From positions 1-64,000 of the forward strand of contig CANTFL010000460.1 in the NCBI GenBank assembly GCA_947650285.1: a DNA stretch of 64,000 nt, read 5' to 3'. The notes beneath the pieces were generated by a model that saw only the letters and a list, made by a program, of their open reading frames with translations, did not search any database and was not told the DNA's origin. This DNA comes from Hyaloperonospora brassicae. Lineage: Eukaryota > Oomycota > Peronosporomycetes > Peronosporales > Peronosporaceae. A program made the position numbers and the translations under genes. Each line of letters opens with the position of its first letter. The stretch's first letter is position 1. Below, piece after piece: positions 12,541 to 26,700 of the stretch.

Positions 12541-14565
12541 ATTGATTAATGCCTTTGCCAGAAATCAAATCTTGAAACGAATAGGGATTTTATGTATAAG
12601 GTTTTAAAGCAAGGGTGTATCTAAGGACATGGGGTGTGAATATAGCAATTCCCTAAAAAATACATGATTAGCGTTTAAATAATTAGAACAAAGTACAAAT
12701 TCGATGGATGTGGACACATGAACGAGATACCAAAACTGTCTTGATTATATGGAACTTATTCAGAATAAAATTGGTGATATGAATGCTGCACCTATTCACT
12801 AAACAATTATAATCGCAATATATCTCTCCTCCAATATTTCGATCGTAAAGTGCTGAAGGGTATTACTTTTCAAGTTTGTTGTGAAGAACTAAGTTCTACT
12901 TTGTTTGGCTTATACGTACACTTGAGGACGTGTGTTATACGATCTTTGTGTAAAAATATAATAAAACATACCACTCATGTGAACACTTACTAAAATTCGT
13001 CTAGCCTAACCTCGCTGAAGCTATTTGCTTTATTGTCGTTACCTTTTTGGTTTTTGTTGGACCTATAGTATGATTAATCACACAAAACCGACGACGCGGT
13101 CATAATGAAATATTTTTGTAGAACCCCTACCGAAGTAACATCAAAAACTAATAAATAGACCGTGTAACAGGTACGGCGCATTACATACTTTTGACAATAA
13201 AAATGGAGTGTAAAAGGTATGTGTCGGGGGTATTCGAGCTGTACGCATGCGCGAGGTCTAAATCATTACGTGCAAGACGCGGGTAGAAACGGTTTGCGGG
13301 AATTATAGATGACCAAAATGCAGATTGTAATTTATGCTCAACCTGTGTATTTATAAATATTGCCGCGATGATACAATAATCAGCAAAATTAAATGCGACA
13401 AATTAGTTCTTGTAAACTTTAGTGCTTTATAAACATAATCGATTTGTAGACATGGCTCGCATTCTAATGATATGAAAGTTTAGATGACGACACAGTGTAT
13501 AACTAAACAAATGAAATGAATACGAAGTTCACTCTAACTAAGGTCAAATTTGGCAGAGTGCTACGGATTGATTCGATATGTATCATATAGTATCGGGCAT
13601 TTTTTGCAGCTGACCTACCTAGAAGGTTGCTTTATTATAGGACAAAAGAGAAACATTAAACGAAGCCGGATTTGAAGTCTTGCTGCTCTTTGTAAATGTT
13701 ATCAAACCAACTGCGTATTATTAATAAGTGCAACTTCTATACGTCAAAAGAACAAAGATTTGCAACAACTAATTTTTTGGTATATGCATACGGCCAGGTT
13801 ATCATTGCATCAACAAAACGAGCCTTTCGAACACTTAATTTGAGCAAGTTCCATTATCTTGGATTTAGCGTAATGCTTCGTGATATTTGTACTTTTTGGG
13901 ACTATTAGCTTTGGAAACATTACTCGGTTTTTAACATAACTACTTTTACTCCGATTATATATATTATTATTTTTATACAGAATATATGATAAATTTATAG
14001 GTAAAGCTAAATTATTCGAATATTGCAGGTCTTAAATGAATGTAACTAAACGACCGTTGATATTACAACGCATCCTGCATGGCAATATGCTTTACATTAA
14101 GCAATTTGGCGAAAGAGATAACATTGAAATTACAATTTTAGTTGAAAAGAGTAAACAAATTTGAGACCGATGGCATACTTTAAACTCATCGGCTTTCGAG
14201 TTTGCGAAAATTTTGTTCGTGTCTATATTTATATTTATAGCAAATATGTTCCTAAACAGGACAGTAATTATTCCGTGATAGTTATTTAATCAAAATAAGG
14301 TTATATCAAGAACAATTGCATACAATTTAGATCATAGCACTTAATAACGAGCCACATGTGTTTGAGATAATACTAAACGCGCCTGGATGCGCACCTCACA
14401 CGAAGTGTTGACGTAAGCAGATAAAAACCTTATCTATTGAATCATTGAGATGCTTTCTTTATATAAATATGATATAGACGGCTTTTTTGTAAAAGGGTCA
14501 AATCGTTCATGTTTGTTTTCATTTGTTAATTTTAGAGTCATTTTCAAACCATATACAGATAGCTC
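12541..14565. other. AT-rich DNA without recognisable genes
   Basis: Only short open frames occur (for example 13,696-13,908, 70 codons). I see no domain, RNA gene or element terminus before the pogo element begins. Confidence 0.5.
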
Positions 14566-16610
14566 ACAGTTAGAGGGACCACAATTAAAGGACCAACACA
14601 GTTTTAAAACCGTATTTTACTTGACAAAAACCACATACAAATTTGAAGTGTATTTTTTCTATCGCACAGCTATTGGACAAAAGAACGTAGTGACGCCCGC
14701 CACCCGTCCCATTCTCACCACTCAAGGACAATTCGCATTTTCAGACACCTCCGCTGACAAACACGACGTACGAATGGCGCCCCGAACGTATCTTTCCTTC
14801 GTCCAGAAGAGAGCTCTACAGACACACCAGCGAGAGAACCCTGGAGTCACGCAAGCCGATCTCTGTCGAAGGGCGCTGGGAGAGTTTGGAGGCCGTGTTG
14901 CACGGTCCACGATCAGCAGGATTTTGAGCGAGGACATTCCTGTCACCCTCAATCCGAGAGCCAAACGGCAGCAGAAGGGCATACATGCCGAGGTGGAGAA
15001 AGCGCTGTTCCATTTCGTGCTCGACATTCAGAGTAAAGTCACGTTGACCGACTTCATCCTCCACCAGAAGGCCAATCAACAGCTCGAGGACACCGGTGTA
15101 AGGACGACGCTCTCGCTTTCGTGCGTGTCGAGGTTCAAAGCCCGACATGGCATCAAGACTTACCGACTGCATGGCGAGGCGACCTCAGTCGAGCTAGAGA
15201 CCCTTCACCAGCGGCGCCAGGAACTCCGGAACTTTCTTGACGGCTACGCGGCGTGCGATGTTTTTCCAATGAATGAAACCGGTCTATTTAATCGCATGAT
15301 GCCTTCGTGGGCTCTGGCAACGATGCCTTTGAGTGGCAAGAAGAAAGATAAGTCGCGCATTTCGATAGGGCTATGCTCGAATATGGATGGGACTGAGAAA
15401 CTGGACCCTATCGTGATCAACAAGTCCCTCAACCCCCTTTGCTTCAAAGCCATCGACGTTTCCAAGCTACCCGTCCGCTTCCATGCAAATGCAAAGGCAT
15501 GGATGACTGGCGGCATCTTTGCAAAGTGGTCGAAAGCGTTTAATCTCAAAATGAGTGGGCGAAAAGTTCTTTTGCTGCTCGACAACGCGACCTCACATGT
15601 CAATTTGAAGCTCTTAAACGGACAAATTCACTTCCTTTCGCCAATTACCACAACCCATTTGCAGCCGATGGACGCGGGCATCATTCGCTCTTCAAGATGA
15701 AGTACAAGGCCCAATTCGTGCACAGGCTACTGGACATAGTATAGGCAGGGACGAAGGACAATAAGCTCGACGTTCTTAGCGCAATCCGTATGGTGGTAAA
15801 GTCGTGGGCTGAGGTGGGCCCCGAAACGATTCGACACTGTTGGATCCACACCGGAATCGTGTCGGGAGTTATGACGGCAGTGATCCGTAGGCAAGACGAG
15901 CCGATCCGTCCCAATGATCTCTCAATCCTGGCTAATCTAATCGACAAATTATTCTTATCTGATGGAATGGATGCAGACGACTATCTGGAGTGTGGCAACA
16001 ACCTGAAAGAATGGAATCCAGACTCCGATGCAACTGCCACCTTTGAGCCTTTTCCGCGTGATGAAGACAGCGACGTAGACACAAATCCCATATTCACCCA
16101 TCGCGACGCGCTAAATGCTGCAATACAATTGTCTACGTAACTATTCGCACGCAAAATCGATATTGTACGCAAGATTGATATTGTGTGGATGCAGCTGCTG
16201 ACCGAGAAATGCCGCCATCAGCTTCAACAGAGCATGCACCAGCAGCAAATCCTTGATTGTTTCTCAAAAGAGTAAGCTCGGTGGCCCATACTGAAACTAA
16301 CAGCGCTTACTTAATAGCACGCAAAAATGAACCTGATATTTAATACGCTAAATCACTTAGATTTCTACATTTTTCTCCATTTCTTACTTTCCTTGAAACT
16401 AATTATAATTATCCAATTTCAATAGAATATTCTTAAAGATTTTAATTAATCATATTCCAACAGAAACAAAGCGGTGTCAATTAATTTTATTTCGATCTTA
16501 TGCACACAGCGACTTTTTATGGACAAATTGCGCTCTCTAAATGTGAATTATCTGTATACATCTATGAAAATTTGCTGAAATTAAAAACCAGGCCTCTGAA
16601 ATTTTGTGTA
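14566..16610 (+). mobile_element. pogo/Tigger-type DNA transposon
   Basis: The transposase at 14,774-16,140 defines the element. Its left end may lie near 14,566, where CACAGTTAGAGGGACC occurs. The reverse complement of about 16,575-16,612 contains CACAAAATTTCAGAGGCC, a weak inverted-repeat match (shared CACA, AGAGG and CC). Pogo elements normally have short TIRs and a TA target duplication. A TA precedes the left match and follows the right one, but both ends are too diverged to be sure. The transposase is firm; the boundaries are tentative. Confidence 0.6.
14774..16140 (+). pseudogene. pogo/Tigger transposase (CENP-B-like HTH plus DDE_1), frameshifted
   Basis: Cut-and-paste transposase. 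From the ATG at 14,774 the order is: an N-terminal helix-turn-helix (about residues 1-50, with VTQADLC and STISRIL helices), a second Tc5/CENP-B-type HTH (about 70-135) and a DDE_1 catalytic core. Catalytic sites: MNETGLF at 15,269-15,289, where the family has Asp and this copy has Asn; LLLLDNATSH with Asp at 15,581-15,583; LQPMDAGII with Asp at 15,671-15,673. The frame breaks right after the third site, at about 15,688, by loss of one base, then resumes in another frame. It has a TAG at 15,742-15,744 and runs to the stop after 16,140, where an acidic C-terminus is typical. The open frame extends upstream to 14,450, but that part has no pogo similarity, so I chose 14,774. It is inactive but the least decayed protein in the window. 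Confidence 0.88.
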
Positions 16611-16859
16611 TAGCTTCAAGGTAAAAGTAGGGAACGGTATTACCACCTGTAAAGGACGTGAAAAATCTAAATAACATATGTTACTAAAGGCAAAACTTTG
16701 TATTTAAATTCGACAATACACAGTGTGCTTCAGTGCGGAAGGTGAAGATACAGTCACCAACAATTTTTAAACCATCATCACAAATATGTTGAATTATAAT
16801 GCTTAAGTTTATTGAATCGAGAGCGCTGGAAGAATGCTTCATGGTGCAAAATAACCTGA

Positions 16860-18060
16860 TTCATTGGAGTACAAGAGACCTAAGAACGTCAAGAAGAGTG
16901 GAGGTAGGCGTAAAATGAAAATATTGCTACAATGCATTGCCGCATTATATGTCACTGTCATGGCGTGATTTTAAAATTTTTTCCTTTTTTTGAAGTGTCT
17001 TCTTGCTGACGCTTCTATGTATAATCATATTGTTTACAGGAGTATACCGGGCGAGAGGCATGAAGTTGACGAATAAGGAGATGGGAAGGGTAATGGTTTA
17101 TTTTGACTCAAAGGTGAATCATGGATAGATTGATGGAGGCACTGGTCGTTCTCGAAGCGTCGTTAGGCACTTTATAAATGACCACATCGTATAAACCAGC
17201 CGTAAACACCACTCGGTTTGACTGACATGACTTGACGGCGATTTCTCCGTGCTGCTCAGGGGAGGGTTAATTATCAGCTCTGGATCTCTTTGAGATATTA
17301 AAACTTCCTGTTAATGTATCAAAAATCAATCGGCTGTAAACTAAGCCCAACCATTCGTTTTTAAGCGTAATCTTGCACCAGTGCTTACCCAAAGGCATAA
17401 AAGAGCTCATGTTAGATGTTGTGCTAGTAGATGCCATCTTTTTGATGAAAGGTGAACTTTAACCATATATTGGACGAAAAGAAGTTCAAGCTGGATGGGC
17501 AAGATGACTTTAAAGGCTATTGGAGCGACCCAAATAATAAAAAAGAGGGTTTTAGACTCGTCAATACGGTGGTTGCTTAGATGTGGTTGGGGTGCCTTTG
17601 GGGTCACTAAGACAAGTATTTTAACTTTCAAAACAGAGAAACAAAGCAGAATGAAGTAAGTAACTACACTGAAAAACTATCTGGTGCCTTTTTTGGACGA
17701 GCTAGGTGTTAGTGGCCTTACTTTACAGCAAGTTGACTCGTCGATTACCATATCGGTATGCGCAGTCCTGGTGTGTGGACATGAGTTTTCCTGTTGTCGA
17801 CTGGCCAGTGAATTGCCCTAACTTAAACCCAATTATAACTATAGAGGGAGGTGTATGCCAGGGGCGTATGTAAGAATGGTCGTCCGTTCTAATCGCGAAG
17901 TGAGCTTACGAGATGCATTTCAAAGTGCTGAAAAGAAATTGGCACCACTTGACTTCAAAAGCTGACCAATTCGACGCACAATCGGTGCGCGGAAGTGCTA
18001 AAAAACCAAGGTAAACAGACTAAATTGAAGGGGCTACTAGCAACACTACGGTAGGGATGA
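16860..18060 (+). pseudogene. Tc1/mariner-type transposase, degenerate
   Basis: Reading across frames on the + strand gives a recognisable Tc1/mariner transposase. An N-terminal HTH region is at 17,050-17,180 (LTNKEMGRVMVYFDSK, then GRSRSVVRHFI). The first catalytic region is at about 17,470 (LDEKKFKLDGQDDFKGYWSD, with Asp kept). A glycine-containing WGAFG strand lies near 17,590, a broken second catalytic region (LTLQQVDSS) near 17,720, and the third site DWPVNCPNLNPI is at 17,799-17,834. There the usual S-P-D-L-N-P has Asn in place of the catalytic Asp. At least three frameshifts and several stops occur. A GT...ACAG-bounded stretch (about 16,904-17,040) just upstream could be a former intron but is equally likely to be chance. 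It sits about 250 bp past the pogo element and is clearly older. Confidence 0.75.
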
Positions 18061-21000
18061 TAATCAGTTTATTACTATATCCTTATTAAATTACACTGTT
18101 ATCATTCAGCATCATATCTTTAATCTCACAGTTAAATCTTTTGAAGCAAAAATACATTTTTATTCATCTTTTAAAGAGATACATGATGGTAAAGAGTATC
18201 CTACTATCGATTTAGATAAAACGAGTATATTGTGCGTATCATACTACAGATCATACGATTCTGTTGCAATGTTCTCCTTATTTTAGACTAATTTATTACC
18301 TTTTGCTTAAAACAATGTGTCAATTTTAAGGATATTAAAACCTTTATACTACCTAATTTCTTTTTCAAATTAAAGTTTATTCAACTATATGTGAATTGTT
18401 TAGGTAATCGGTAAACAGTTGCACATTATTTGATTCAATATCATTTTTGACAAAATCTTCTTATTAAATGTACTTTGGATAAGTATAATTGGCAAATTAG
18501 CATCTTCATAACCTTAACGTGTTACATTCCGGCTGCAATACCAAAAATGATATCTCTTTTCTCACGACATTATATCAAGGATAATTTGCTGAACTTCAGA
18601 TCTGCAGCAATGTATTAATTTTTGCAGATTCTTAAATACAATAGACGCGCATCATCTGCGTGACTCCAACATATGGCTTTGGATGTCCTGGACGAATATT
18701 GCATTTGTTTGACATTTGTAACCAAAACCGACTTGACGTCCACCCAGTACATAAAAGAATAAATTCCTACCGACTGTAAATGAGTAAAAGTTGTGGCAAA
18801 CAGAGATGTCCTTCGACAATTTGTATCCTATAACTTCTTGAGATAATAGATATAATAAAAAAAAGCATAAAGTTCTACGCACATCGGTATTTGATAATGT
18901 ACAAACATTTATTAAAAAATTAACGCAATATCTCTCGAAGTAAGGTGTTGAGAGAGCTTTAGTTCTGTAATTATATTCTATGTAGGACCTTAAATGTTTT
19001 TGTAATGAGTAATGAAAATGATCGTATATAATATGCTATCCGTCGTCCTTTGGTGTTAATTGTAAGTGAGCGTGACGAGCCAGATAATAAAAAGCTTGAC
19101 AAGCAGATTATGTTTGAATCAAAATTTATAATTGATATGTTGAATCTGATTAAGCCGTTATAATTCATCTGAATGCACCGCAGTTTGGCTAACTAGAAAT
19201 ACACAATCTGTATAGACAATGGTTTCATATCGTTCAAGGTATCATCCGACGACTCTTCACCTCTGCATATCGCAAACGAGCGCTTAAAATTACAATTAAC
19301 ATGCTCATAGGGATTGAGTGGTGTACTCAATGTCGTCGAAAAAAATGGGCTGGATCTAGCATGGCACTCTTATAATATGCACGAAGGCATTACCATATTT
19401 GGACCTGAGAGATCATGAAATCTAGACACATAACATGAAAATAATTATTCGAGCTTTAAGTTGATGGCGGAGCATTTCTCATAACTTATATCTAGCGTGG
19501 TTAATATACATCATGTCGTTGACAAAATTTGATTTGCTTGATAAGAAAGCCTTAAGCTAATTCGACGTTTCGTGGGTATCGTTGCAATACTAAACGATGA
19601 TTTGTCGTTTAGAAAAATTAGTATTACGTGTAATTTGCCTAAACTTTTTGAGAATGTAATTATGTTGATGTATATGCGAGCATAATGGCATGATGTTATC
19701 AACTATGGTGAAGGGATATATAACCTAAACACATTAGATGTAGGTTCTATTATATGTATAATTTTCGATAGTAAATAGATTTTGAGATCTCCTTAATCGA
19801 CAAACAAAACTATATATGTTGATCGGGCAGGTAAGTGTGTTCAAAGTACATCACAATTGATTGTTGGGGCAAAACGCTACGCAAGATCATTAGGCTATTG
19901 AATCTAGTATAACTAAAAATAACGAATAGATATTATTGTAGTGCAACAAAATTAAACTGGTTAGCTATACGTATTTGTCAAATTGTATAATTTACGTCAT
20001 TGATGATATTCATATGAAGAGGCTAGTAAATTTCTAATATATTAAAGCTAGAACGCTGAATGAAAATCATTCGTTAACTTGGCAAGGCTAACTCTCTCAC
20101 AATAGAACGTTTATTGTCGGCTTATAATTTTCGTGTAGGAAGACATATTTAGCGTTATAGTCGTGTTATGCGTACTTTTAATACATCACAATTCTTTCGT
20201 TAGCCAACTAGTAAACAATAAAACTAGATAAGGGTAAAAAGGATTTTGAAAGTGGACAATAATATTCTAATATATTTAAAAAATGATAAAAAATTAATTT
20301 CATACAAGGAACCATTTTCAAGAACAATCCATTTACGAAACGGAATCAATATACCCGAATTTGTTCGCCTCTGTTCGGCGATGTATTAATGTGCCGCCCC
20401 AATACTATTTCGATACGCGTACCTTGTAATCCAGTGCTAGTGCTCTCACTTACTTCACCGCGTCCTTACATCACTATGAATATTAGGAAACCCAAAAAAT
20501 AACTACAAGTAAGGATTTTGAGGCGTGCTTTAATCGCTTATGAATATCCTCACTAAAAGATGAATCTGGTGCGGGCGGTACCTATGGTCCTTCATCATGT
20601 GTATCAACACCCCCTTGTTCAATTCTTGCGCGATATACACAGTTAAGGGCCATACCATAACGTCATTTCCGCTCAGCCAACGAATACTATAGGTTAGTCT
20701 TAGGGACATCTACACACCATACTGAAGCATTCATCTGCTCCTCATTTCTGTACAGGCAATTAATCACTTTCTTCATTGAGAATCTGCGGGCGACCTTAAA
20801 GTAAAAATATTATAGCACAAATGTCTAGCTAATACGGAATATTTTTAAGTATCGTTCATTCGGCGCGATGCAAAATAACTTTAAATAACAATAGCAAGGC
20901 ATCTAGATAGGTAAAAAGATTCGCGCTCAAATATTTTACAAATTTTCGATTGAGAGAACAAAGCAGACGTTTGAACCTACATGATAGAAACCGGTCTTCG

Positions 21001-24000
21001 CACAAGATAGGCATACTAAAAAAGATTGTATTATGAAAAACAAAGCGAGCACTATAAACGCTCATTATCGATCTTAGCACACCCACACGCATGGGGTTGC
21101 TGGCCAAGTCCTGTGAATAGTGATATACTTATTTTGTTAGGCCCCACTCGCTATCCAGATATAGGCGGATACTAATATATATGGCAATCAAAGAAGACGT
21201 CTATAACGTCGTTTATTGCTGTATCGAATTTATCGTTGGTTGTATGCTTCATTGGTGATCAGTATGTTGAGCTTTACAAATCGATTTGTTTTGTTTAAAA
21301 CTGACGAAAGTATGTAAAAAAGTTTAGGCTTATATAATATTATATTGAAAACAAATATTTAGTAGCAAATAAAGATAGAAAAAACGATTTATACTTATCT
21401 TATCGTTTCAAATGCTTAGAATGATATGAATATGATGACCGATATAAGATTTAATTGTAACATCTAGCTGATAAATTGAATGCATTTACAGCATAAATCG
21501 CGTTATAGTCATTTATATCATGAGATATTTAAAGAATAAAGTCAATATAAGGTGTTGCTAAAACGCGTGAACTGAGGAACCGGATGACGTTTCGACGAAG
21601 TCCCCAGATATTACGTCATGTTTAACAATAAAGCGAAATTTACATCGGATATGCATTTTTATATTAGCCTAATAATTAGATAATTAGCTACTTAATGTTT
21701 TAAACCATTTTTTCAAGTCTAGTGCCTTCCTCGTGTAGTAAATAGATCAGGAGATTCTTACTCCTCAAAAGAACGAAAACGACTCAGCTACCCTCGCTGT
21801 GGAAAATGCGTTATAAATTTGGAATTCAAAATTATCATGTACATTGATGTACTTGCTATGCAACATTGACTAGAAGGATCGATCGATCGTTAACACAGTT
21901 TATTGCGATAGTCATTATTTAGGCATCACTAAAGGAAAAGTATAAGTGCTTTACAAAAATCCTATATTATATAAAAACTAAGTATTTTACATGATATATT
22001 TTCATAGCCTTTCAATCGATTGGATCTTGGGAGATTAACAAGCCTATAATGAAATTTAAATAACTAATAATTTCATAATAAACTAAAAGTCAGATTGACT
22101 TTATACTGTACATGACATCAATCGTTTAACGTCTAATCACCTAAAAATATAATTTTTGATAATGGGAATTACAGGTGTATCGCAGTGTCAAGCACATTCC
22201 TTATTAAATTCGATTATACCAGATATATTTCGAGAAAGTATATCCAATATACTCAAACAAAAAAGAAAAATTAAATACATTAGTAGACCCGCCATTCAAA
22301 TAGTGTAAACTTGAAAATGACGAAATTTTGTTTTCGTTTGTAATAATACGGGTCATACAATCCCATATTTACTTATAAAGATGTGACATATATGGTTTGT
22401 CAAAATCATTTGTTCATTTCAAATATTAATTTAGCGTCAAAATATAAATTAACTATTTAAAGTACCGCATTAACGTCATCAAAGTGCTTATTTGCTTGAA
22501 AGGGACAATTAGAACGACCTCAATAATTTAATTAAAAAGCATCTTATCACCATCCTCTTTGCCACCTGCGATTATGCAAAAATTTTACGTATACATTTAA
22601 GTAGGAATTTCACACTCAAACAACTGCATTAGCGCAAAAAGGAAGATGTTAAAAGGAACTGCAAAGCTCTTAAATTTTCATAATTGTTTTTACTAGGACT
22701 GTTCTTCATTATGGAAAAGCCTAGAAAAACGAGGGTATATAAATAAAAGATTATTGTGTGATATAAAGATGTATGAATTTAGACCTTAGGAATTTCTTGT
22801 TAGAAGATCGATCACACAACCGCTACTCTGCTGCACAGACGAAGGCAATTAAACATAAAATCGATAGTTCGCGTATCGATACAGCTCTACGCTGCCTCCG
22901 ATCCTACCTCTATCTTCGTGATGATGAAAACGTGGATTATTTAAATAAAATTACTTAATAATTGTGGCCTTAGACGTTCTATGCGGTGATTGCCCGTTGG
23001 TGCAGATCCTCCCCTTACTTAGAGTTGACTTCGGAAAGTACATTAAAAATCCAGCTTATGTCCTTAACAATTGTTATATTGCTCGGATAACCACGAAAAT
23101 AACTATTGACGTCAGACCGCTTTTGCGCATTGGCCTCCCAGTGCGCATAAGTAGAGCTTTCGTTCGAAGACTTTCATTTTATATAAGAATTTCGAGATAA
23201 AACAAATTCGTAATGAAATTTACTCGATACAATGTGATACTAAAGCACGTTACGCACGTATGTAAATAAGCGAATCATTTGCTATTGCGTCCAGCACAAC
23301 CGGTATTCGTCAACGTCATAAATGGATCTTATGATAACACATACAAAATATTTTATGCCTTAAAAAAAGGAGCAACACTTTCTTCAGATACATGCCATAG
23401 CAAAAGGCTGAATCCATATTCGATAAATTCAATATATATTTAATATCGAGCGATGTGGTAAACGCTTTTAAGTGGCTTACTACGTATCCCGACGAAAGTT
23501 TGCACTTAAACCACTGATGTCAGACGGATCAATTGAAGAAAGATGGAACTGATGCATTTGGATTCAAATTCTATTTAATGGTTCGTTATATTATCATTAA
23601 TGGAGTCTCAAGAAGTGAAAAAATCACCCGCATTATCTGTATAATGTAATAGTTTTTATGATCGTTCGAGATCGCTCTAACCCTACAGTATAGGCCGATG
23701 CGGGATCAAGGAGATATTAAAAGGCTTACCGATACAGAGGTCTTTTCCGCATCTGCTATTTAAATTGACGAATTGAACGCAAGAAAATAAGGTGCGACGA
23801 TTCCCCCTAGGTTCGAATACCCTTTTCGTAGCACTTAAGGACAAATTTCGATTTATAATTAAAAAGCTATATGTCCAATTAGGTGCATCTTGTTGGCCTG
23901 TAACATTAGCTAATTAAGATATCGCAATAAATTAATGAGGCTCATAAAAGAAAAACACAGCATACATCAAGGTTTTAGGTATATAAAAAGTACGAATTAA

Positions 24001-26548
24001 TTTATGTGAGCTTATACAAATCTTGCATGCAGCAGAAATGAATTTTTGCCAAAGACCAGCTTACAGGGTTATAGTTGGATGTTTCGTAAGCAATCATAGA
24101 ATATTGCCTGATTCGGCAAGACTGACAAATTCAATATAGCGTTTATGTAGAATTTTCCACCGAAACAAAAGCCACCTGTAACGGCTCTCTTAAGTAGAAC
24201 CCATTCAGCCTACTTCATGCTTAAAATGTTCGACAAAGTAATCTGTATTTCATCAGTGTATAGTTTAGCTCGTCAATACAGATTCAGACAATTTTGTGGT
24301 GGCATCAAAATGCAGTTAACATTACTGGTCGTAGCTTATATCCCGCTGCAATTATCTGCAAACAAAAAACGTCCAACGTTAAAGGGGTCATCTCAGCGAT
24401 CTGACGAAATTATTTAGAATGACATACGAAGGATGCATTATATTAAATGTCTAAGAAATGAAATTGATACTGCTGTGTGAGAACTAAATTGGCGTTGCTA
24501 AAATAGTACATAAAAACGGTGATTGCATAGTAAAAATATACATGTTCGTTAAAATAATTATAGGTGCTGGATATGATATGACAATATATGTCAGTAGTCA
24601 TTTTTTTGTTAAGATAAACAAGTGACATATAAAAATGTACGATCAGCGATTATCCGACCTGGAACACAATATAAGATGCCGAATCGCACTGATTGTGAAC
24701 TATATTTTTCTAACGTAGACCTCCGACCTAGTCATGGACAATGCACAACATACGTATTGCACAAATTTTGTACGCTTAAGCATTGATGGAACTTTCACCG
24801 CGATCAACGGATCGAAAATCGCAAGATCCAATTTTTGAACGCTAACGAGAAAGTGGTAGAATTTAACATAACATAGAGGTACAGGAATATTTCAAACCAG
24901 AACTAACATAATGATTTAAGTACGTAATATTTCCCTCGGATCACAAATTAGTAAGACATTGTACCTCAGCTTATCGTATAAAGGCTTCATCCGAGTCCGG
25001 ATCTGCCGGATATAACTTTTTTAGCGAGAATCTAGCGCTAAAGTTACTACAAAACACATATTTTAAGCGACATAAAGACCAAAATCCGCACATACAATAA
25101 TAGTGTATTCAGCATAGTCCTTCACTCAAGCCCCGATAGAGCGCTATTGCGGGACGCAGCAGCTAATTGTAGGATGCAGATATATCTGTCATTTATGTGA
25201 TTTTATTCAATATTATTAATTTTTTAAAATTTACTCGAAGCACGACGTGTCGCTTATACCCCGGAAGAAAACATCTGGTCCTCGACTTCACAAAGAACGT
25301 CATGCGATACCTATAAAAAATTCTCATGCATTGTGTGGGTAATCCCAGAACACTTGCGACAAGATCCCGTCTGCGAAATAGCTTGGAGAATCTCAGCGGT
25401 TCATTAATAATATTGCAAGACGGCACAATTGATCTATAGACAAGTTGATCGAACCTCGACATTTAGCTTAATAGACAGCGCGGTTATTTAGAGAACTTAG
25501 GTAAAAATATCAAGTTTAGTTTAAAAAATAATAACGACCTAATAAGATATCTGGTTAACTAAACCTTCGTTCCATATCGAATCCGATTTGGCTATATTTC
25601 GACTTTAGATTACCAAAAAAATTCAACACGACCTGCCAACGGGTACATAAAGGTTAAAGAATTACACCCACGACAGATGTTGTATACGGTCTTCCTACCA
25701 AATTACTAAAGACTTAATATTATATCGTTATTGTACTTCATAATCCGCCGCACTCTTTTGATGGTACATCATTGCATAGATCGACATATTAGATTATTTT
25801 GGGATTACCTATAGATGACTGGGGCTCATAGGTAAATTAATACATTTTTCACATATAACGTACAGCGCTCTCCAGATATATATTGGACGATCCTCCATTG
25901 CCAAATGAGTTTATTTTATCATTTAAGGATAGTCAAGCAACCGTCGTAACTTCATAAACTCCGTTACAGTCTATGCCAATACATAATACCCCTGATACTA
26001 TATAACATGCAACCGATCGTTTTGTACCCACCCTTTAATGTGGTGTGGTAGTGACACATATAGACATGCTGCAAGAGCTATGAGATCACAAATCAAATTG
26101 AATCTGTCCAATCTATCTATATCGTGGCTATTTTGGACAGAAAACATAGAATTTTGTCATTATATACTTCATGGTTAGCGCGGTCGTGGCGTATATCCTT
26201 GCGTAAATTAATTTTATCTAGCTATGTCCCCGATCAAATAAGTCTTTAATTCAGAACAACAAAACTATCTTATATTGCACTTATTTCATCCGAATGGTCT
26301 GGGCTTAAGACATGATATCTTCTTATAGGACTTATCGATGACATCGCCTTTTGAAAATTATCGAGTCTTCACATTTATTTTTTTACACGATTCACTGAAC
26401 TCACTATGAGTTAATCTATCAGCTAATCGTTTTCAGGTCTGGAGAACTCTCAGCATACATGACAATTAAAACCTTTCTCTTTTCTAAATCTTGACTTTAT
26501 GGTCAATCTGCAATTTTATGACGGCCGCGCTCCATATGGAAAAAATTG
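18061..26548. other. AT-rich desert, no recognisable genes
   Basis: About 8.5 kb of strongly AT-rich sequence with dense stops in all frames. The few open frames over 60 codons (18,652-18,882 -, 20,856-21,107 -, 22,773-22,958 +, 22,964-23,200 +, 25,193-25,462 -) have no motif I recognise. A slightly GC-richer island lies at about 20,380-20,800, again with no readable domain. No tRNA, TIR or LTR was seen. It probably consists of very old decayed transposons. Confidence 0.5.
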
Positions 26549-26700
26549 CGGTGGAGTGTAGTTTCAGGCCCGCGTGGTGAGCCCCGAGAAAATATTTACT
26601 GTGCTGAACTACCGACTTATGGTGGGAACCCCGATACTGCGTATGGACCTTGACTCACCTTTTGTACCCGTCGGATGGCGGGTTGCACTATTTGGTAGCC
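26549..26700 (-). repeat. LTR 3'-end fragment of element A
   Basis: The + strand reads GGTGGAGTG at the edge, as at 59,588 in the right LTR of element B. It carries TTTGTACCCGTC followed by a GGGTTGCAC-like segment, matching TTGTACCCGTCAGTAGGG and GGCTGCAC in B at 41,080-41,110. Similarity fades after about 150 bases. To the left the sequence is AT-rich desert, so this is the outer end of element A. Confidence 0.6.

Noticed and set aside
14450..14773. Upstream 108-codon extension of the pogo ORF as part of the transposase
   Set aside because: It has no HTH or transposase similarity, is AT-rich like the flank, and the family starts at about the ATG at 14,774. The possible left TIR lies inside it.
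23795..23850. tRNA-like TTCGAAT in AT-rich DNA
   Set aside because: No flanking stems of the right length on either strand.
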